18,494 nt of DNA from an uncultured Ruminiclostridium sp. (GTDB lineage Bacteria > Bacillota > Clostridia > Oscillospirales > Ruminococcaceae): contig CAJUFF010000007.1 in assembly GCA_910585505.1 (NCBI GenBank), forward strand, positions 1-18,494, given 5' to 3'. A program made the translations under genes and the position numbers. This document shows positions 7,671-15,225 of the stretch, one piece after another; position 1 is the stretch's first letter, and each line of letters starts with the position of its first letter. Under the pieces are notes generated by a model, which was not told the origin of the DNA, did no database searches, and was given only the letters and a program-made list of their open reading frames with translations.

Positions 7671-8516
7671 ATGAAAAAAGACAGAGCAGAAATTTTAAGC
7701 GACGCTTTACCTTATATACAGCAGTATGCTGGAAAGACCGTGGTTGTTAAATACGGAGGCAACGCCATGACCAACGCCGCCTTGAAACAGGCGGTAATGT
7801 CGGATATTGTATTGTTGTCGTTGGTGGGAATACGTATTGTTTTGGTACACGGCGGAGGTCCCGAAATAAACGCCATGCTCGAAAGAGTAGGGAAAGAAAG
7901 TAAATTCATAAACGGACTTCGCCATACCGATAAGGAAACAATGGATATAGTTCAGATGGTGCTTTGCGGTAAAGTTAATAAAGATCTGGTGGATTTGCTT
8001 CATCTTCATAAGGGTAAGGCGGTAGGTCTTTGCGGACTCGACGGCCATCTTATAGAGGCTGAACAAAAGGACGAGGGCTTGGGATTTGTGGGTGAAATAA
8101 CCTCGGTGAATCCTCAGATTATTCATGATGTTCTCGATAAAGGATATATACCCGTTATATCTACGGTAGCATCGGGAGTGAACGGCGAGGTGTATAATAT
8201 CAACGCAGACACCGCCGCCGCGCGTATCGCCGCAGAGGTAAAGGCGGCCAATCTTATTCTTATGACCGATATAGTAGGACTTCTTGAGGATAAGGACGAT
8301 GAAAATACTCTTATTTATTCGGTGGGAGTGAGTGAGGTTCCCTATCTGAAGAAGCAGGGAATAGTCAGCGGAGGAATGATTCCAAAGATAGATTGCTGTG
8401 TAGAGGCGGTAAGGCGAGGCGTGCCAAAAGCCAATATAATAGACGGCAGAATACCCCACTCGATTCTGATAGAGCTGCTCACCAACGAGGGTGCGGGAAC
8501 AATGATAGTGAACTGA
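7671..8516 (+). CDS. argB: acetylglutamate kinase, probably arginine-feedback-inhibited type
   Basis: ArgB phosphorylates N-acetylglutamate, the usual control step of the cyclic pathway. The 281-aa protein shows VKYGGNAM (26-33, with the ATP-binding Lys) and HGGGPEIN (60-67), plus the NADTAA block near the C-terminal nucleotide site. It has an N-terminal extension of about 22 residues (starting MKKDRAEILSDALPYIQQYAG) before the first strand. In arginine-sensitive kinases such as that of Thermotoga maritima, this helix links dimers into a hexamer and forms part of the arginine site. Feedback inhibition by arginine is therefore inferred. GAAGGGA precedes the ATG. The stop codon directly abuts the 154-bp palindromic element. 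Confidence 0.96.
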   Translation: MKKDRAEILSDALPYIQQYAGKTVVVKYGGNAMTNAALKQAVMSDIVLLSLVGIRIVLVHGGGPEINAMLERVGKESKFINGLRHTDKETMDIVQMVLCGKVNKDLVDLLHLHKGKAVGLCGLDGHLIEAEQKDEGLGFVGEITSVNPQIIHDVLDKGYIPVISTVASGVNGEVYNINADTAAARIAAEVKAANLILMTDIVGLLEDKDDENTLIYSVGVSEVPYLKKQGIVSGGMIPKIDCCVEAVRRGVPKANIIDGRIPHSILIELLTNEGAGTMIVN

Positions 8517-8670
8517 GAGCGTATATTCATAGAATATTGTACGCGTTTTTTCGGCAAATCCGATGGTCACGATGGCATTGAAATACGTCCAGTATTTCTC
8601 AGGCTTTTCAGCCTTCTTCTCGTCAGAATTTGCTCTAAAATCCGCGTACAAATCCTATGAATACAAGCTC
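8517..8670. repeat. 154-bp long inverted-repeat element between argB and argD
   Basis: The left arm (8517-8550) and right arm (8637-8670) are reverse complements over about 34 nt, with about five mismatches and one single-base bulge. The shared core reads TATTCATAG ... TTGTACGCG. Inside are two smaller hairpins: GAAATAC (8580-8586) / GTATTTC (8592-8598), and AGGCT / AGCCT (8601-8614). The element starts on the base after the argB stop and ends just before the argD ribosome site. The minus strand is open across it. Size, structure and placement suggest either a small non-autonomous palindromic repeat (MITE-like) that inserted without harming either gene, or a large intercistronic RNA fold. Copies elsewhere in the genome would decide, and none is seen in this window. 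Confidence 0.7.
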
Positions 8671-8691
8671 TATGATAAAAAGGGAGATAAA

Positions 8692-9855
8692 ATGGACACA
8701 ATAGAAAAATTTGACGGCAATATAATGCACACCTACGGCAGATATCCCGTCGTAATGGAAAAAGGCGTGAAAGAAACAGCCACCGACGAAAACGGAAAAA
8801 ACTATATTGATTTCGGAAGCGGTATAGGTACAAATTCATTGGGATACTGTAACGAAAATTGGGTAAAAGCGGTATGCGATCAGGTAAAGACGATTCAACA
8901 CACATCCAACTACTATTATACAAAGGTTCAGGCGGATTTCGCGGAGCGGTTAAACAAAATCACCGGCTATTCTGCGGCGTTTTTCGGCAACAGCGGCGCG
9001 GAAGCCAACGAGTGCGCCATCAAGCTTGCCAGAAAATACAGCTTTGATAAGTACGGCAAGGGCAGACATAATATAATTACTTTAAAAAACAGCTTTCACG
9101 GCAGAACTCTCTGCACTCTTTCCGCAACGGGGCAGGACGTTTTTCACAATTACTTTTTTCCTTTTGTTGAGGGCTTCAGATATGTCGAAGCCAATAATAT
9201 TGACGAATTGAAAGAAAATCTTGACGATACGGTATGTGCGGTAATGTTTGAATATATTCAGGGCGAAGGCGGAGTTGTGCCGTTAAATCGGGATTTTGTT
9301 GACGCGGTGTTTGAACTTTGCGGACAAAATGACATACTTACGATTGCCGACGAGGTTCAGACGGGAGTAGGAAGAACCGGACGCTATTTGGCGGGGCAAA
9401 GCTACGGCTATAGGGCGAACGTTACAACGCTTGCGAAGGGAATTGCAGGTGGTCTCCCTATGGGAGTGTGTCTTGCAGACGAAAAGTGTAAGGACGTTCT
9501 GGGAAAGGGAACACACGGTTCCACCTTTGGCGGCAATCCCATAGCCTGCGCGGGAGGAAAAGCGGTGCTTGACCATATTGAAAATACAGATTGTCTGGAA
9601 CAAGTAAGGGAAAAGGGCGAATATTTAAAAAACAAACTGATGCAAATTCCCGAAATTGTAAAGATCGACGGTATGGGTCTTATGTTGGGAGCGGAGCTTA
9701 AGGGAAAAAAAGCCGCGGAAATGGCAAAATCTGCCCTCGATAACGGCCTTCTGGTGCTTACGGCAAAAGATCGGCTTCGTTTTCTGCCTCCACTCACGAT
9801 TTCTTATGAGGAAATTGACAAGGGTGTCGAAATATTGAAAAAAATATTGGATTAA
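8692..9855 (+). CDS. argD: acetylornithine aminotransferase
   Basis: ArgD is a class III PLP aminotransferase that converts N-acetylglutamate semialdehyde to N-acetylornithine, with glutamate as amino donor. The frame is open from 8563, but the first 43 codons lie in the inverted-repeat element and lack a ribosome site. The ATG at 8692 follows AAGGGAG (8680-8686) and gives a normal 387-aa protein starting MDTIEKFDGN. Visible motifs are DEVQTGVGRTG (Asp220 contacts the PLP ring nitrogen) and TTLAKGIAGGLPMG, with the Schiff-base Lys249. The GNAT gene follows 25 nt later. Confidence 0.95.
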   Translation: MDTIEKFDGNIMHTYGRYPVVMEKGVKETATDENGKNYIDFGSGIGTNSLGYCNENWVKAVCDQVKTIQHTSNYYYTKVQADFAERLNKITGYSAAFFGNSGAEANECAIKLARKYSFDKYGKGRHNIITLKNSFHGRTLCTLSATGQDVFHNYFFPFVEGFRYVEANNIDELKENLDDTVCAVMFEYIQGEGGVVPLNRDFVDAVFELCGQNDILTIADEVQTGVGRTGRYLAGQSYGYRANVTTLAKGIAGGLPMGVCLADEKCKDVLGKGTHGSTFGGNPIACAGGKAVLDHIENTDCLEQVREKGEYLKNKLMQIPEIVKIDGMGLMLGAELKGKKAAEMAKSALDNGLLVLTAKDRLRFLPPLTISYEEIDKGVEILKKILD

Positions 9856-9880
9856 AAGTTTATTTAGGAGAAAATACGAA

Positions 9881-10390
9881 ATGCTTGAAACAAAGGATCT
9901 TATTTTAGACAAAGCAAAGTTTTCGGATTGGGAGGGAATATATAGGAATGTTTGGTCACAGCCGGAAAGTGCCAGATATATGATGTGGAACATTTCCGAT
10001 AATGAGGAAAAAGCAAAAATCCGGATTCAGAAAACCATAGACTGGCAAAAGGAGCATGACACCTATTTTGTTTACGAAAAGTTGAGCGGTGAACCGATAG
10101 GTTTTGCCGGCGTGGAGAAGCTGGGTGCGGAGATCTGCGGTGAAACGGGAATATGCTTTGGTCCCAAGTATACCCGAAAGGGGTACGGCAGACAGATTTT
10201 AAGTGCGCTTATTCAGTATTCCAAGGAAAAATACGGCGCTAATGAATTTATTTATCAGACACGTGAGGAAAACGTTCCTTCCGTAAAATTGGCGGAAGCT
10301 TTTGGATTTGAACGTATCGGTTCGGAAATAAAAATCGACGAACGCGACGGTCACAGCTATAATTATTTAAAATACAGCCTAAAAATATGA
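9881..10390 (+). CDS. GNAT-family N-acetyltransferase (RimJ/RimL-like)
   Basis: A 169-aa protein with the single-domain GNAT layout of the RimJ/RimL type. It starts with LETKDLILDKAKFSDW and has the acetyl-CoA pyrophosphate loop RKGYGR (99-104) on motif A. A late block NVPSVKLAEAFGFERIG is typical of this family. The acceptor is unknown: protein N-termini, small amines and antibiotics are all known acceptors. Position between argD and argF, with TAGGAG (9865-9870) before the ATG, shows it is in the operon. It does not resemble the classical ArgA, which carries an amino-acid-kinase-like domain. A supplementary N-acetylglutamate synthase role is only speculation. Confidence 0.85.
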   Translation: MLETKDLILDKAKFSDWEGIYRNVWSQPESARYMMWNISDNEEKAKIRIQKTIDWQKEHDTYFVYEKLSGEPIGFAGVEKLGAEICGETGICFGPKYTRKGYGRQILSALIQYSKEKYGANEFIYQTREENVPSVKLAEAFGFERIGSEIKIDERDGHSYNYLKYSLKI

Positions 10391-10412
10391 TTTGTGAAAG
10401 GAAAATAATTTT

Positions 10413-11315
10413 ATGAAGCACTTATTGAAGATGATGGATCTGTCCGCCGAGGAAATAATAGAGATACTAAATCTGGCGGATCAGCTGAAATATGAGCAGA
10501 AGCATGGCATACCGCATAATCATCTAAAGGGAAAGACATTGGGAATGATTTTTGAAAAAGCGTCCACTAGAACACGGGTAAGCTTTGAAACGGGTATGTA
10601 TCAGTTGGGAGGATATCCGCTGTTTCTGTCCTCAAACGAAATGCAGATAGGTAGGGGGGAGCCGGTAGAGGATACCGCAAGGGTGCTTTCCAGATATCTT
10701 GATGGCATTATGATAAGGACATTTAAGCAGGAGGAGGTTGAGAAGCTTGCGGAGTACGGCAATATTCCCATTATTAACGGGCTTACCGACTATTGCCATC
10801 CTTGTCAGGTGCTTGCCGATCTTCTTACCGTAAGGGAATACAAAAACAAGCTTAACGGTCTCAATATGTGCTATATCGGCGACGGCAACAATATGGCCAA
10901 TTCTCTTATAGTGGGTTGCCTTAAGGTGGGAATGAATGTTTCCGTTGCTTGTCCCGATGGATATCATCCCGATAAAACCGTTCTGGATTTTACAAAGGAT
11001 TATAAGAATTTCAGGCTTACAAGCAGTCCCAAGGAAGCCGCGGAAAACGCAGACGTATTGTTTACGGACGTATGGGCTTCTATGGGACAGGAGGGCGAGG
11101 CGGAAAAGAGGAAAATCGCCTTCAAATGCTATCAGATAAACGATGAAATTATGTCCGTCGCTCACGGAGACTCTATGGTATTACACTGCCTGCCTGCGCA
11201 TCGTGAAGAGGAAATAACCGCAAAAGTATTTGAAGAGCACGCCAATGAGATATTTGACGAGGCGGAAAACAGGCTTCATGCTCAGAAGGCTGTAATGGTT
11301 AAGCTTATGGGCTGA
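10413..11315 (+). CDS. argF: ornithine carbamoyltransferase
   Basis: ArgF makes citrulline from ornithine and carbamoyl phosphate. The 300-aa protein has the carbamoyl-phosphate loop STRTR (51-55), HPCQ (129-132) and the ornithine-binding HCLPAHR (258-264), all intact. The anabolic rather than catabolic (ArgF versus ArcB) reading rests on context: it is the last gene of the biosynthetic operon, with no arcA or arcC nearby. GAAAGGA stands before the ATG. Carbamoyl phosphate synthetase genes (carAB) are not in the window. Confidence 0.95.
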   Translation: MKHLLKMMDLSAEEIIEILNLADQLKYEQKHGIPHNHLKGKTLGMIFEKASTRTRVSFETGMYQLGGYPLFLSSNEMQIGRGEPVEDTARVLSRYLDGIMIRTFKQEEVEKLAEYGNIPIINGLTDYCHPCQVLADLLTVREYKNKLNGLNMCYIGDGNNMANSLIVGCLKVGMNVSVACPDGYHPDKTVLDFTKDYKNFRLTSSPKEAAENADVLFTDVWASMGQEGEAEKRKIAFKCYQINDEIMSVAHGDSMVLHCLPAHREEEITAKVFEEHANEIFDEAENRLHAQKAVMVKLMG

Positions 11316-11333
11316 AAATTATAAGAGCATGAT

Positions 11334-11427
11334 ATAAACAGGCTGCTAACCGCCGCTCAAGGAACAGAAAATGAAATCTGTTTTTGTTCTTTGAGCGGCG
11401 GTTTTTTACCATTTACTGCCTGTTTAT
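11334..11427 (+). terminator. rho-independent terminator of the arg operon
   Basis: A 19-bp stem with one G-T wobble (11348-11366 with 11385-11403, GC-rich base CCGCCGCTC / GAGCGGCGG) is followed by a T-run to 11407, about 33 nt after the argF stop. An outer perfect 10-bp repeat, ATAAACAGGC (11334-11343) / GCCTGTTTAT (11418-11427), encloses it. Confidence 0.92.
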
Positions 11428-11428
11428 T

Positions 11429-11473
11429 GCCGTTTATATATCTATTTATACCGATTATCGCAAATCAGTTGAT
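11429..11473 (+). promoter_or_regulatory. candidate LytTR binding sites
   Basis: LytTR regulators bind direct repeats close to [TA][AC][CA]GTTN[AG][TG]. Three candidates precede the LytTR gene: GCCGTTTAT (11429-11437, 8 of 9), ACCGATTAT (11450-11458, 8 of 9) and TCAGTTGAT (11465-11473, 9 of 9). The first two start 21 bp apart, two helical turns, which is the usual spacing for this family. The third overlaps the -35 box. Autoregulation of the LytTR/DUF3021 operon is inferred. Confidence 0.45.
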
Positions 11474-11497
11474 TCAATTGTTTATTTGTTTTATAAT
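11469..11497 (+). promoter_or_regulatory. promoter of the LytTR/DUF3021 operon
   Basis: A -35 TTGATT (11469-11474) and a consensus -10 TATAAT (11492-11497) have the ideal 17-nt spacer. It lies downstream of the arg terminator, so the regulator pair is an independent transcription unit. Confidence 0.7.
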
Positions 11498-11529
11498 ATA
11501 CTTATCGAAGCGGAAGGAGGTGAAGAACA

Positions 11530-11970
11530 GTGAATATTGAAATAAAAATCGACTCTTCATGCATTGATCCCAAAATAATAATTATGACGGCTTCGGTTAC
11601 GGAAAAGGTGAATAATATCCTTAAAATACTTTCCGAGGATACTCCGCGGATGATTACCGGAATAAAGGAAGACAAAGCGGAAATTTTGGATAAGCCGGAA
11701 ATCATACGAATATACTCGGATAAGGGAAAAACGGTATGCGCTGCCGAAAAAGGCACATATATTATAAAACGCAGACTTTACGAAATTGAAGACCTGTTAA
11801 GCGGCGATTCGTTCGTGCGTATATCCAATTCGGAAATTATCAACCTTAAAAAGGTAAACAATTTTGATATGAGCTTTGCGGGCACAATTTGCGTCAAGCT
11901 TTCAAACGGGGAGAAAGTGTATGTGTCAAGACGATATGTATCCAAAATCAAAAAAATCTTAGGTTTATAG
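11530..11970 (+). CDS. LytTR-domain transcriptional regulator
   Basis: A 146-aa cytoplasmic DNA-binding protein. Residues from about 45 to 146 form a LytTR domain, with the typical FVRISNSEIINLKKV (95-109) and VYVSRRY (130-136) blocks. There is no receiver domain, so it is not a classical two-component regulator. The start is GTG with a near-perfect AAGGAGGTG (11515-11523). It is followed 18 nt later by a DUF3021 membrane protein. This arrangement defines the stand-alone LytTR regulatory systems such as HdrRM and BrsRM of Streptococcus mutans, in which the membrane partner restrains the regulator. What it controls here is unknown, with autoregulation likely. Confidence 0.88.
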   Translation: MNIEIKIDSSCIDPKIIIMTASVTEKVNNILKILSEDTPRMITGIKEDKAEILDKPEIIRIYSDKGKTVCAAEKGTYIIKRRLYEIEDLLSGDSFVRISNSEIINLKKVNNFDMSFAGTICVKLSNGEKVYVSRRYVSKIKKILGL

Positions 11971-11988
11971 CATGGAAAGGAACAATAT

Positions 11989-12459
11989 ATGAAAAAACAA
12001 ATATTTACACGCGCACTTCTGGGTTTTCCTTTGGGTGTGGCTGTCGGTTACATTATAACGATAGCTGTTTCATTGATTTGGGCGGATGGATATTACACAC
12101 CGTGTGTTCCGGAGCTTAAGGAACTTATGGGTAGTGAAATAAATGCCGTTATGCTGCAAGCTCTGCTTTCCGGTCTGTTGGGAGCGGGATTCGGCGGCGG
12201 TTCGATAATATGGGAGCTTGATAATTGGAGTCTTGTAAAGCAAACCGGGATATATTTTCTGATTATTTCCTCTTTAATGCTTCCGGTGGCTTATTTTACT
12301 TATTGGATGGAGCACAGCACGGCGGGATTTTTAAGCTATTTCGGAATTTTCGTATTGATTTTTACAGGCATATGGATTTTCCAATTTTTTACTGGTAAAC
12401 GCAATGTAAAAAAATTAAACGCAGGTTTAAATAACATAAAAATGGGGGATGGAAAGTAA
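11989..12459 (+). CDS. DUF3021-type membrane protein, likely partner of the LytTR regulator
   Basis: A 156-aa integral membrane protein with four predicted helices at about residues 9-31, 54-75, 86-106 and 112-134, and a basic C-terminal tail (KRNVKKLN). This is the size and layout of DUF3021 proteins encoded next to LytTR regulators. In the HdrRM and BrsRM systems the membrane partner holds the regulator inactive, and that role is inferred here. It starts with ATG after AAAGGA, 18 nt from the regulator. A terminator follows the stop directly. Confidence 0.82.
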   Translation: MKKQIFTRALLGFPLGVAVGYIITIAVSLIWADGYYTPCVPELKELMGSEINAVMLQALLSGLLGAGFGGGSIIWELDNWSLVKQTGIYFLIISSLMLPVAYFTYWMEHSTAGFLSYFGIFVLIFTGIWIFQFFTGKRNVKKLNAGLNNIKMGDGK

Positions 12460-12460
12460 T

Positions 12461-12503
12461 AAAAACGGTACGGAGCAGCAATTGGCTTTTCCGTACCGTT
12501 TTT
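12461..12503. terminator. terminator, probably bidirectional, between convergent units
   Basis: A perfect 13-bp stem AAAACGGTACGGA (12462-12474) / TCCGTACCGTTTT (12490-12502) with a 15-nt loop and a T-run on either strand. It ends the DUF3021 unit and could also stop transcripts arriving from the minus-strand lipoprotein gene. Confidence 0.88.
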
Positions 12504-12584
12504 GAATATATGCTCTTATTCTTGGAAGCATAGCACAGTTAGCGACTGATACAAAATTTTCGATTTTGCAATCGAACGTTAATA

Positions 12585-14213
12585 TTAAAATTTCTTCGCT
12601 TCCTTAAATACCACTGTTTTTGTAAAGGGATTGTACACTATTCCTTTACAGTCTTCGCCGAAAAAGGCGTATTCGCTTTGATTCAGCAAAGGAATAAATA
12701 CCGCCGAATCAATTATTTTCCGTTCCGCCAGATAGTAAAGCTCCGCGCTTTCTTTTTCTGAAGCCGAAATTTCCGCTTTTGAAAGCAATTCGTTAAAGCT
12801 CGGATCGCTGTATCCGCTGTAATTGGATCCGCCGGAGGAAGAAAAAGAAGACAGATAAGAATAGGGGCTGTTGAAATTTCCCGATATATCGGCGACAATA
12901 AAGTCAAAATCACCGCTTTGGAGCACACGGTCATGATCCGTGTCGGAAAGGCGTTTTATGTTGCAGTAAAAATTCAGTTCCGACTGCCACATCTGCGATA
13001 TGTCGGAAATATATTCGAAAATTACATCATCGTCGGGAACATATATGGTAAGTCCGGACCATGAGTTTTTGCTTACGCTTTCCAAGGCCATTTCAAGAGT
13101 GCTTTTAGCAAGCTTACTGTCATATGGCAGATAACATTCCTTATCCGCGAGCTTTCGGTAATATTCCTCGCCTATATTTATCGCGTTGGGAACGATTCCC
13201 TTTGCCTTGCGGTAACCGACGGTGCTTATTTCGGAAAGCTCTCTTTGAATACTGTACGCTAAAGCCTGTCTCAGGTTTTCGTTTGCAAACGAACCGCTTT
13301 TTGTGTTAAAAAGCACGCCCCAAATACGTGTTTCGCTTTCGGTGTTTTTATATCCTGAGTTCAAAAGCTGTATGGCTTCCGATCCGGATGTGATGTATAC
13401 ATGACTTTGTTCATTCAAAAAATTCTGATAACTGTCGTCTTCCTCAATGAAAAAATTAAGTCCGTGGGGGGAAATGGCGCCGTTTTCGTTATTTTTTATG
13501 TTAGCTCTCATTATAATATTATTATTGTCGCTGCTCCAGCGGTCGTAGCTCCAGCGATAAAGATAAAAAGCGCCGTTGGAGGCTACGCTGCCTCCGTAGA
13601 GTCCGTACTTTCCGTTTGAATTTTCGTAAAACTCACGGTTGCAAGGCATAGCCGGGACGGTGGTGAGCATTACGGGAAATGATGGATTGGGAGAATCCAG
13701 GGTGATTTCCAAAGTTTTGTCGTCAAGCGCTTTAACGCCTAATTCCGATAAATCCTCAATAATTCCTTTGTTGATTTTTTCCGAATTTTTTATACAGAAG
13801 AAGCTGCTGGCGTTTTTTGATTTGGTGGAGGGACGAAAAAGACGCTGAAAAGCAAATACAAAGTCATGAGCAGTGCAGGGAGCTTCAAATTCATCTCCGT
13901 CATACCAGTATATATTGTCTCGCAGATCAAAGGTGTAGGTTAATCCGTCCTCGCTTACTGCATAACTTTCCGCTGCTGCGCTTTGAAGATTTCCCTCGTT
14001 GTCCACTCTTAAAAGTCCCTCAAACATATTTGCGATTATTTCATATGAGGCGCTGTCGGTTGCTGTCTGAGGGTCTAATGTAACGGGATTTGCGGCAATA
14101 TCGTACTTAAAGATATACCCTCTGCCGTCATTCTTTTTGCATGAGGAAATCAGCGGCAGCATTACCGTGACAATTAACAAAGCCGCATTTTTAACTGTTT
14201 TTTTAAATTTCAA
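12585..14213 (-). CDS. OppA/DppA-type solute-binding lipoprotein (SBP family 5)
   Basis: A periplasmic-type binding protein of ABC importers for peptides or similar solutes, anchored outside the membrane. The TTG at 14213 is preferred as start because it gives a compact lipoprotein signal (MKFKKTVKNA..., hydrophobic core, lipobox LISSC with Cys25). The mature protein begins with the family-typical NPVTLDPQTATDSASYEI. The frame is also open to an ATG at 14252, which would add 13 residues and lengthen the overlap with the upstream gene from 11 to 50 nt. About 542 aa is the normal length. No permease or ATPase gene is adjacent, so its transporter partners are elsewhere. The ligand is unknown. 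Confidence 0.88.
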   Translation of the reverse strand: MKFKKTVKNAALLIVTVMLPLISSCKKNDGRGYIFKYDIAANPVTLDPQTATDSASYEIIANMFEGLLRVDNEGNLQSAAAESYAVSEDGLTYTFDLRDNIYWYDGDEFEAPCTAHDFVFAFQRLFRPSTKSKNASSFFCIKNSEKINKGIIEDLSELGVKALDDKTLEITLDSPNPSFPVMLTTVPAMPCNREFYENSNGKYGLYGGSVASNGAFYLYRWSYDRWSSDNNNIIMRANIKNNENGAISPHGLNFFIEEDDSYQNFLNEQSHVYITSGSEAIQLLNSGYKNTESETRIWGVLFNTKSGSFANENLRQALAYSIQRELSEISTVGYRKAKGIVPNAINIGEEYYRKLADKECYLPYDSKLAKSTLEMALESVSKNSWSGLTIYVPDDDVIFEYISDISQMWQSELNFYCNIKRLSDTDHDRVLQSGDFDFIVADISGNFNSPYSYLSSFSSSGGSNYSGYSDPSFNELLSKAEISASEKESAELYYLAERKIIDSAVFIPLLNQSEYAFFGEDCKGIVYNPFTKTVVFKEAKKF

Positions 14214-14706
14214 TTTCCACCGCACTCCCTTGCTTAAGACTTTCTTGTACATCTATTGTGCGCTGGTTTGAGCTTCCCTTATATTTAAGCTCAAGACTGC
14301 GGAGGCTAAGGTCGAATTTTCCGTCAATCAATATATCGAGACAGCATAAAAAGTCCATGATAAACTTATCCTTCTTCGACATTTCAATAAGCGTCTCAAA
14401 CTTATAGCCTGTGAACGCCATAAGATGATAGTTGAGTTCCTTGAGCTTTTTAGCCGTATAAGCGCAGGGTTCGGGCTGACAAAACGGTTCTCCTCCCGAA
14501 AATGTCACTCCCGAGGTGAGCTTGTTTTTCCGTATTTTTTCTATTATTTTGTCACAGTCGGCGTATCTTCCTCCAGTGAAATCATGTGTCTGGGGATTGT
14601 GGCAGCCTTCGCAGTGATGAGGACAGCCTTGTGTAAATATCGTAAAGCGAAAGCCCGGTCCGTCGACTATGGAGTCGGCTACCAAGCCCGCGAGTTTGAT
14701 TTTCAT
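14203..14706 (-). CDS. nrdG: NrdG-like radical SAM activase (anaerobic ribonucleotide reductase activating protein)
   Basis: The protein has 167 aa. Its radical SAM motif CPHHCEGC has Cys28, Cys32 and Cys35 to hold the 4Fe-4S cluster. The opening LAGLVADSIVDGPGFRFTIFTQGCPHHC and the later GVTFSGGEPF are characteristic of NrdG. NrdG makes the glycyl radical on the class III ribonucleotide reductase NrdD under anaerobic conditions. No nrdD is present in the window, so the partner must be elsewhere, or this is a related glycyl-radical activase. Its ATG overlaps the stop of the tautomerase gene by 4 nt (ATGA), and its 3' end overlaps the lipoprotein start. Confidence 0.88.
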   Translation of the reverse strand: MKIKLAGLVADSIVDGPGFRFTIFTQGCPHHCEGCHNPQTHDFTGGRYADCDKIIEKIRKNKLTSGVTFSGGEPFCQPEPCAYTAKKLKELNYHLMAFTGYKFETLIEMSKKDKFIMDFLCCLDILIDGKFDLSLRSLELKYKGSSNQRTIDVQESLKQGSAVEIEI

Positions 14707-14936
14707 TTGTTTTTTCCTTCCTTTTGCTCAAACAACTTTTCGGCGTATTCGAATTTAACTTTATCAATGGTTTTCCCGCCTATTCCAAAGCACTTATCTG
14801 GTAATTCCTTTATTGTGACGGAAAAAAATTTCTGCGGTATATTCATTATTTCGGATGATACTTCTGTAAGCTTTTGAATAAGCAGTTCTTTCTGCTGTTC
14901 TGTAAGTATTCCGCTTTCAACCGATATGTAAGGCAT
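14703..14936 (-). CDS. 4-oxalocrotonate tautomerase-like protein
   Basis: A 77-aa protein starting MPYISVESGILTEQQKELLIQKLTE. After removal of Met, Pro becomes the N-terminal catalytic base of the tautomerase superfamily. The length fits the small 4-OT group, which forms oligomers. The true substrate is not known. No catechol-pathway genes are nearby, so a tautomerase label says chemistry only. The ATG follows AAAGGAG (complement of 14944-14950). It is first in an overlapping three-gene operon with the NrdG-like activase and the OppA-type lipoprotein. Confidence 0.85.
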   Translation of the reverse strand: MPYISVESGILTEQQKELLIQKLTEVSSEIMNIPQKFFSVTIKELPDKCFGIGGKTIDKVKFEYAEKLFEQKEGKNK

Positions 14937-14973
14937 TTTATTTCTCCTTTGTCTTTTTTGTTTTCCATAATAA

Positions 14974-15002
14974 AGTATACCTTTTATTTTATATTATGTC
15001 AA
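14974..15002 (-). promoter_or_regulatory. promoter of the tautomerase-nrdG-lipoprotein operon
   Basis: Read on the minus strand: -35 TTGACA (15002-14997), a 17-nt spacer and -10 TATACT (14979-14974). The start point would leave a leader of about 30 nt before the tautomerase ATG. It is a close match to the sigma-A consensus. Confidence 0.75.
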
Positions 15003-15225
15003 TTACAAAAAGGTTACAATTTTATAAAATTTTTTAAAAAACACTGCTCAATTTTTGCCGTTCTACTTTGCAGTCGGAAATTTTGTCAAAAATATTAGGT
15101 TAAAGGATATTGTAAATATGACGCATAAAGCAGGTTTTCAAGTAGAATTTTGCAATTTGTTCAAGAATCGGATATAGGCAGTGCCGGTTGAGCGCTGTTA
15201 AACACTTACATTGTCTGAAAAATCA

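Noticed and set aside
7707..8651. A 314-codon open frame on the minus strand through argB and the palindromic element
   Set aside because: It runs antisense to the well supported argB, has no ribosome site of note and no recognisable domain. It is a shadow of argB codon bias plus the open minus strand of the element.
8563..8691. N-terminal extension of argD (43 codons from an ATG at 8563)
   Set aside because: It lies in the inverted-repeat element, has no ribosome site, and would add residues absent from acetylornithine aminotransferases. The ATG at 8692 has a good ribosome site.
12560..12575. TCGATT / AATCGA hairpin as terminator of the lipoprotein gene
   Set aside because: The stem is only 6 bp, with no clean T-run on the minus strand. 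The 13-bp hairpin at 12461-12503 is a better candidate.
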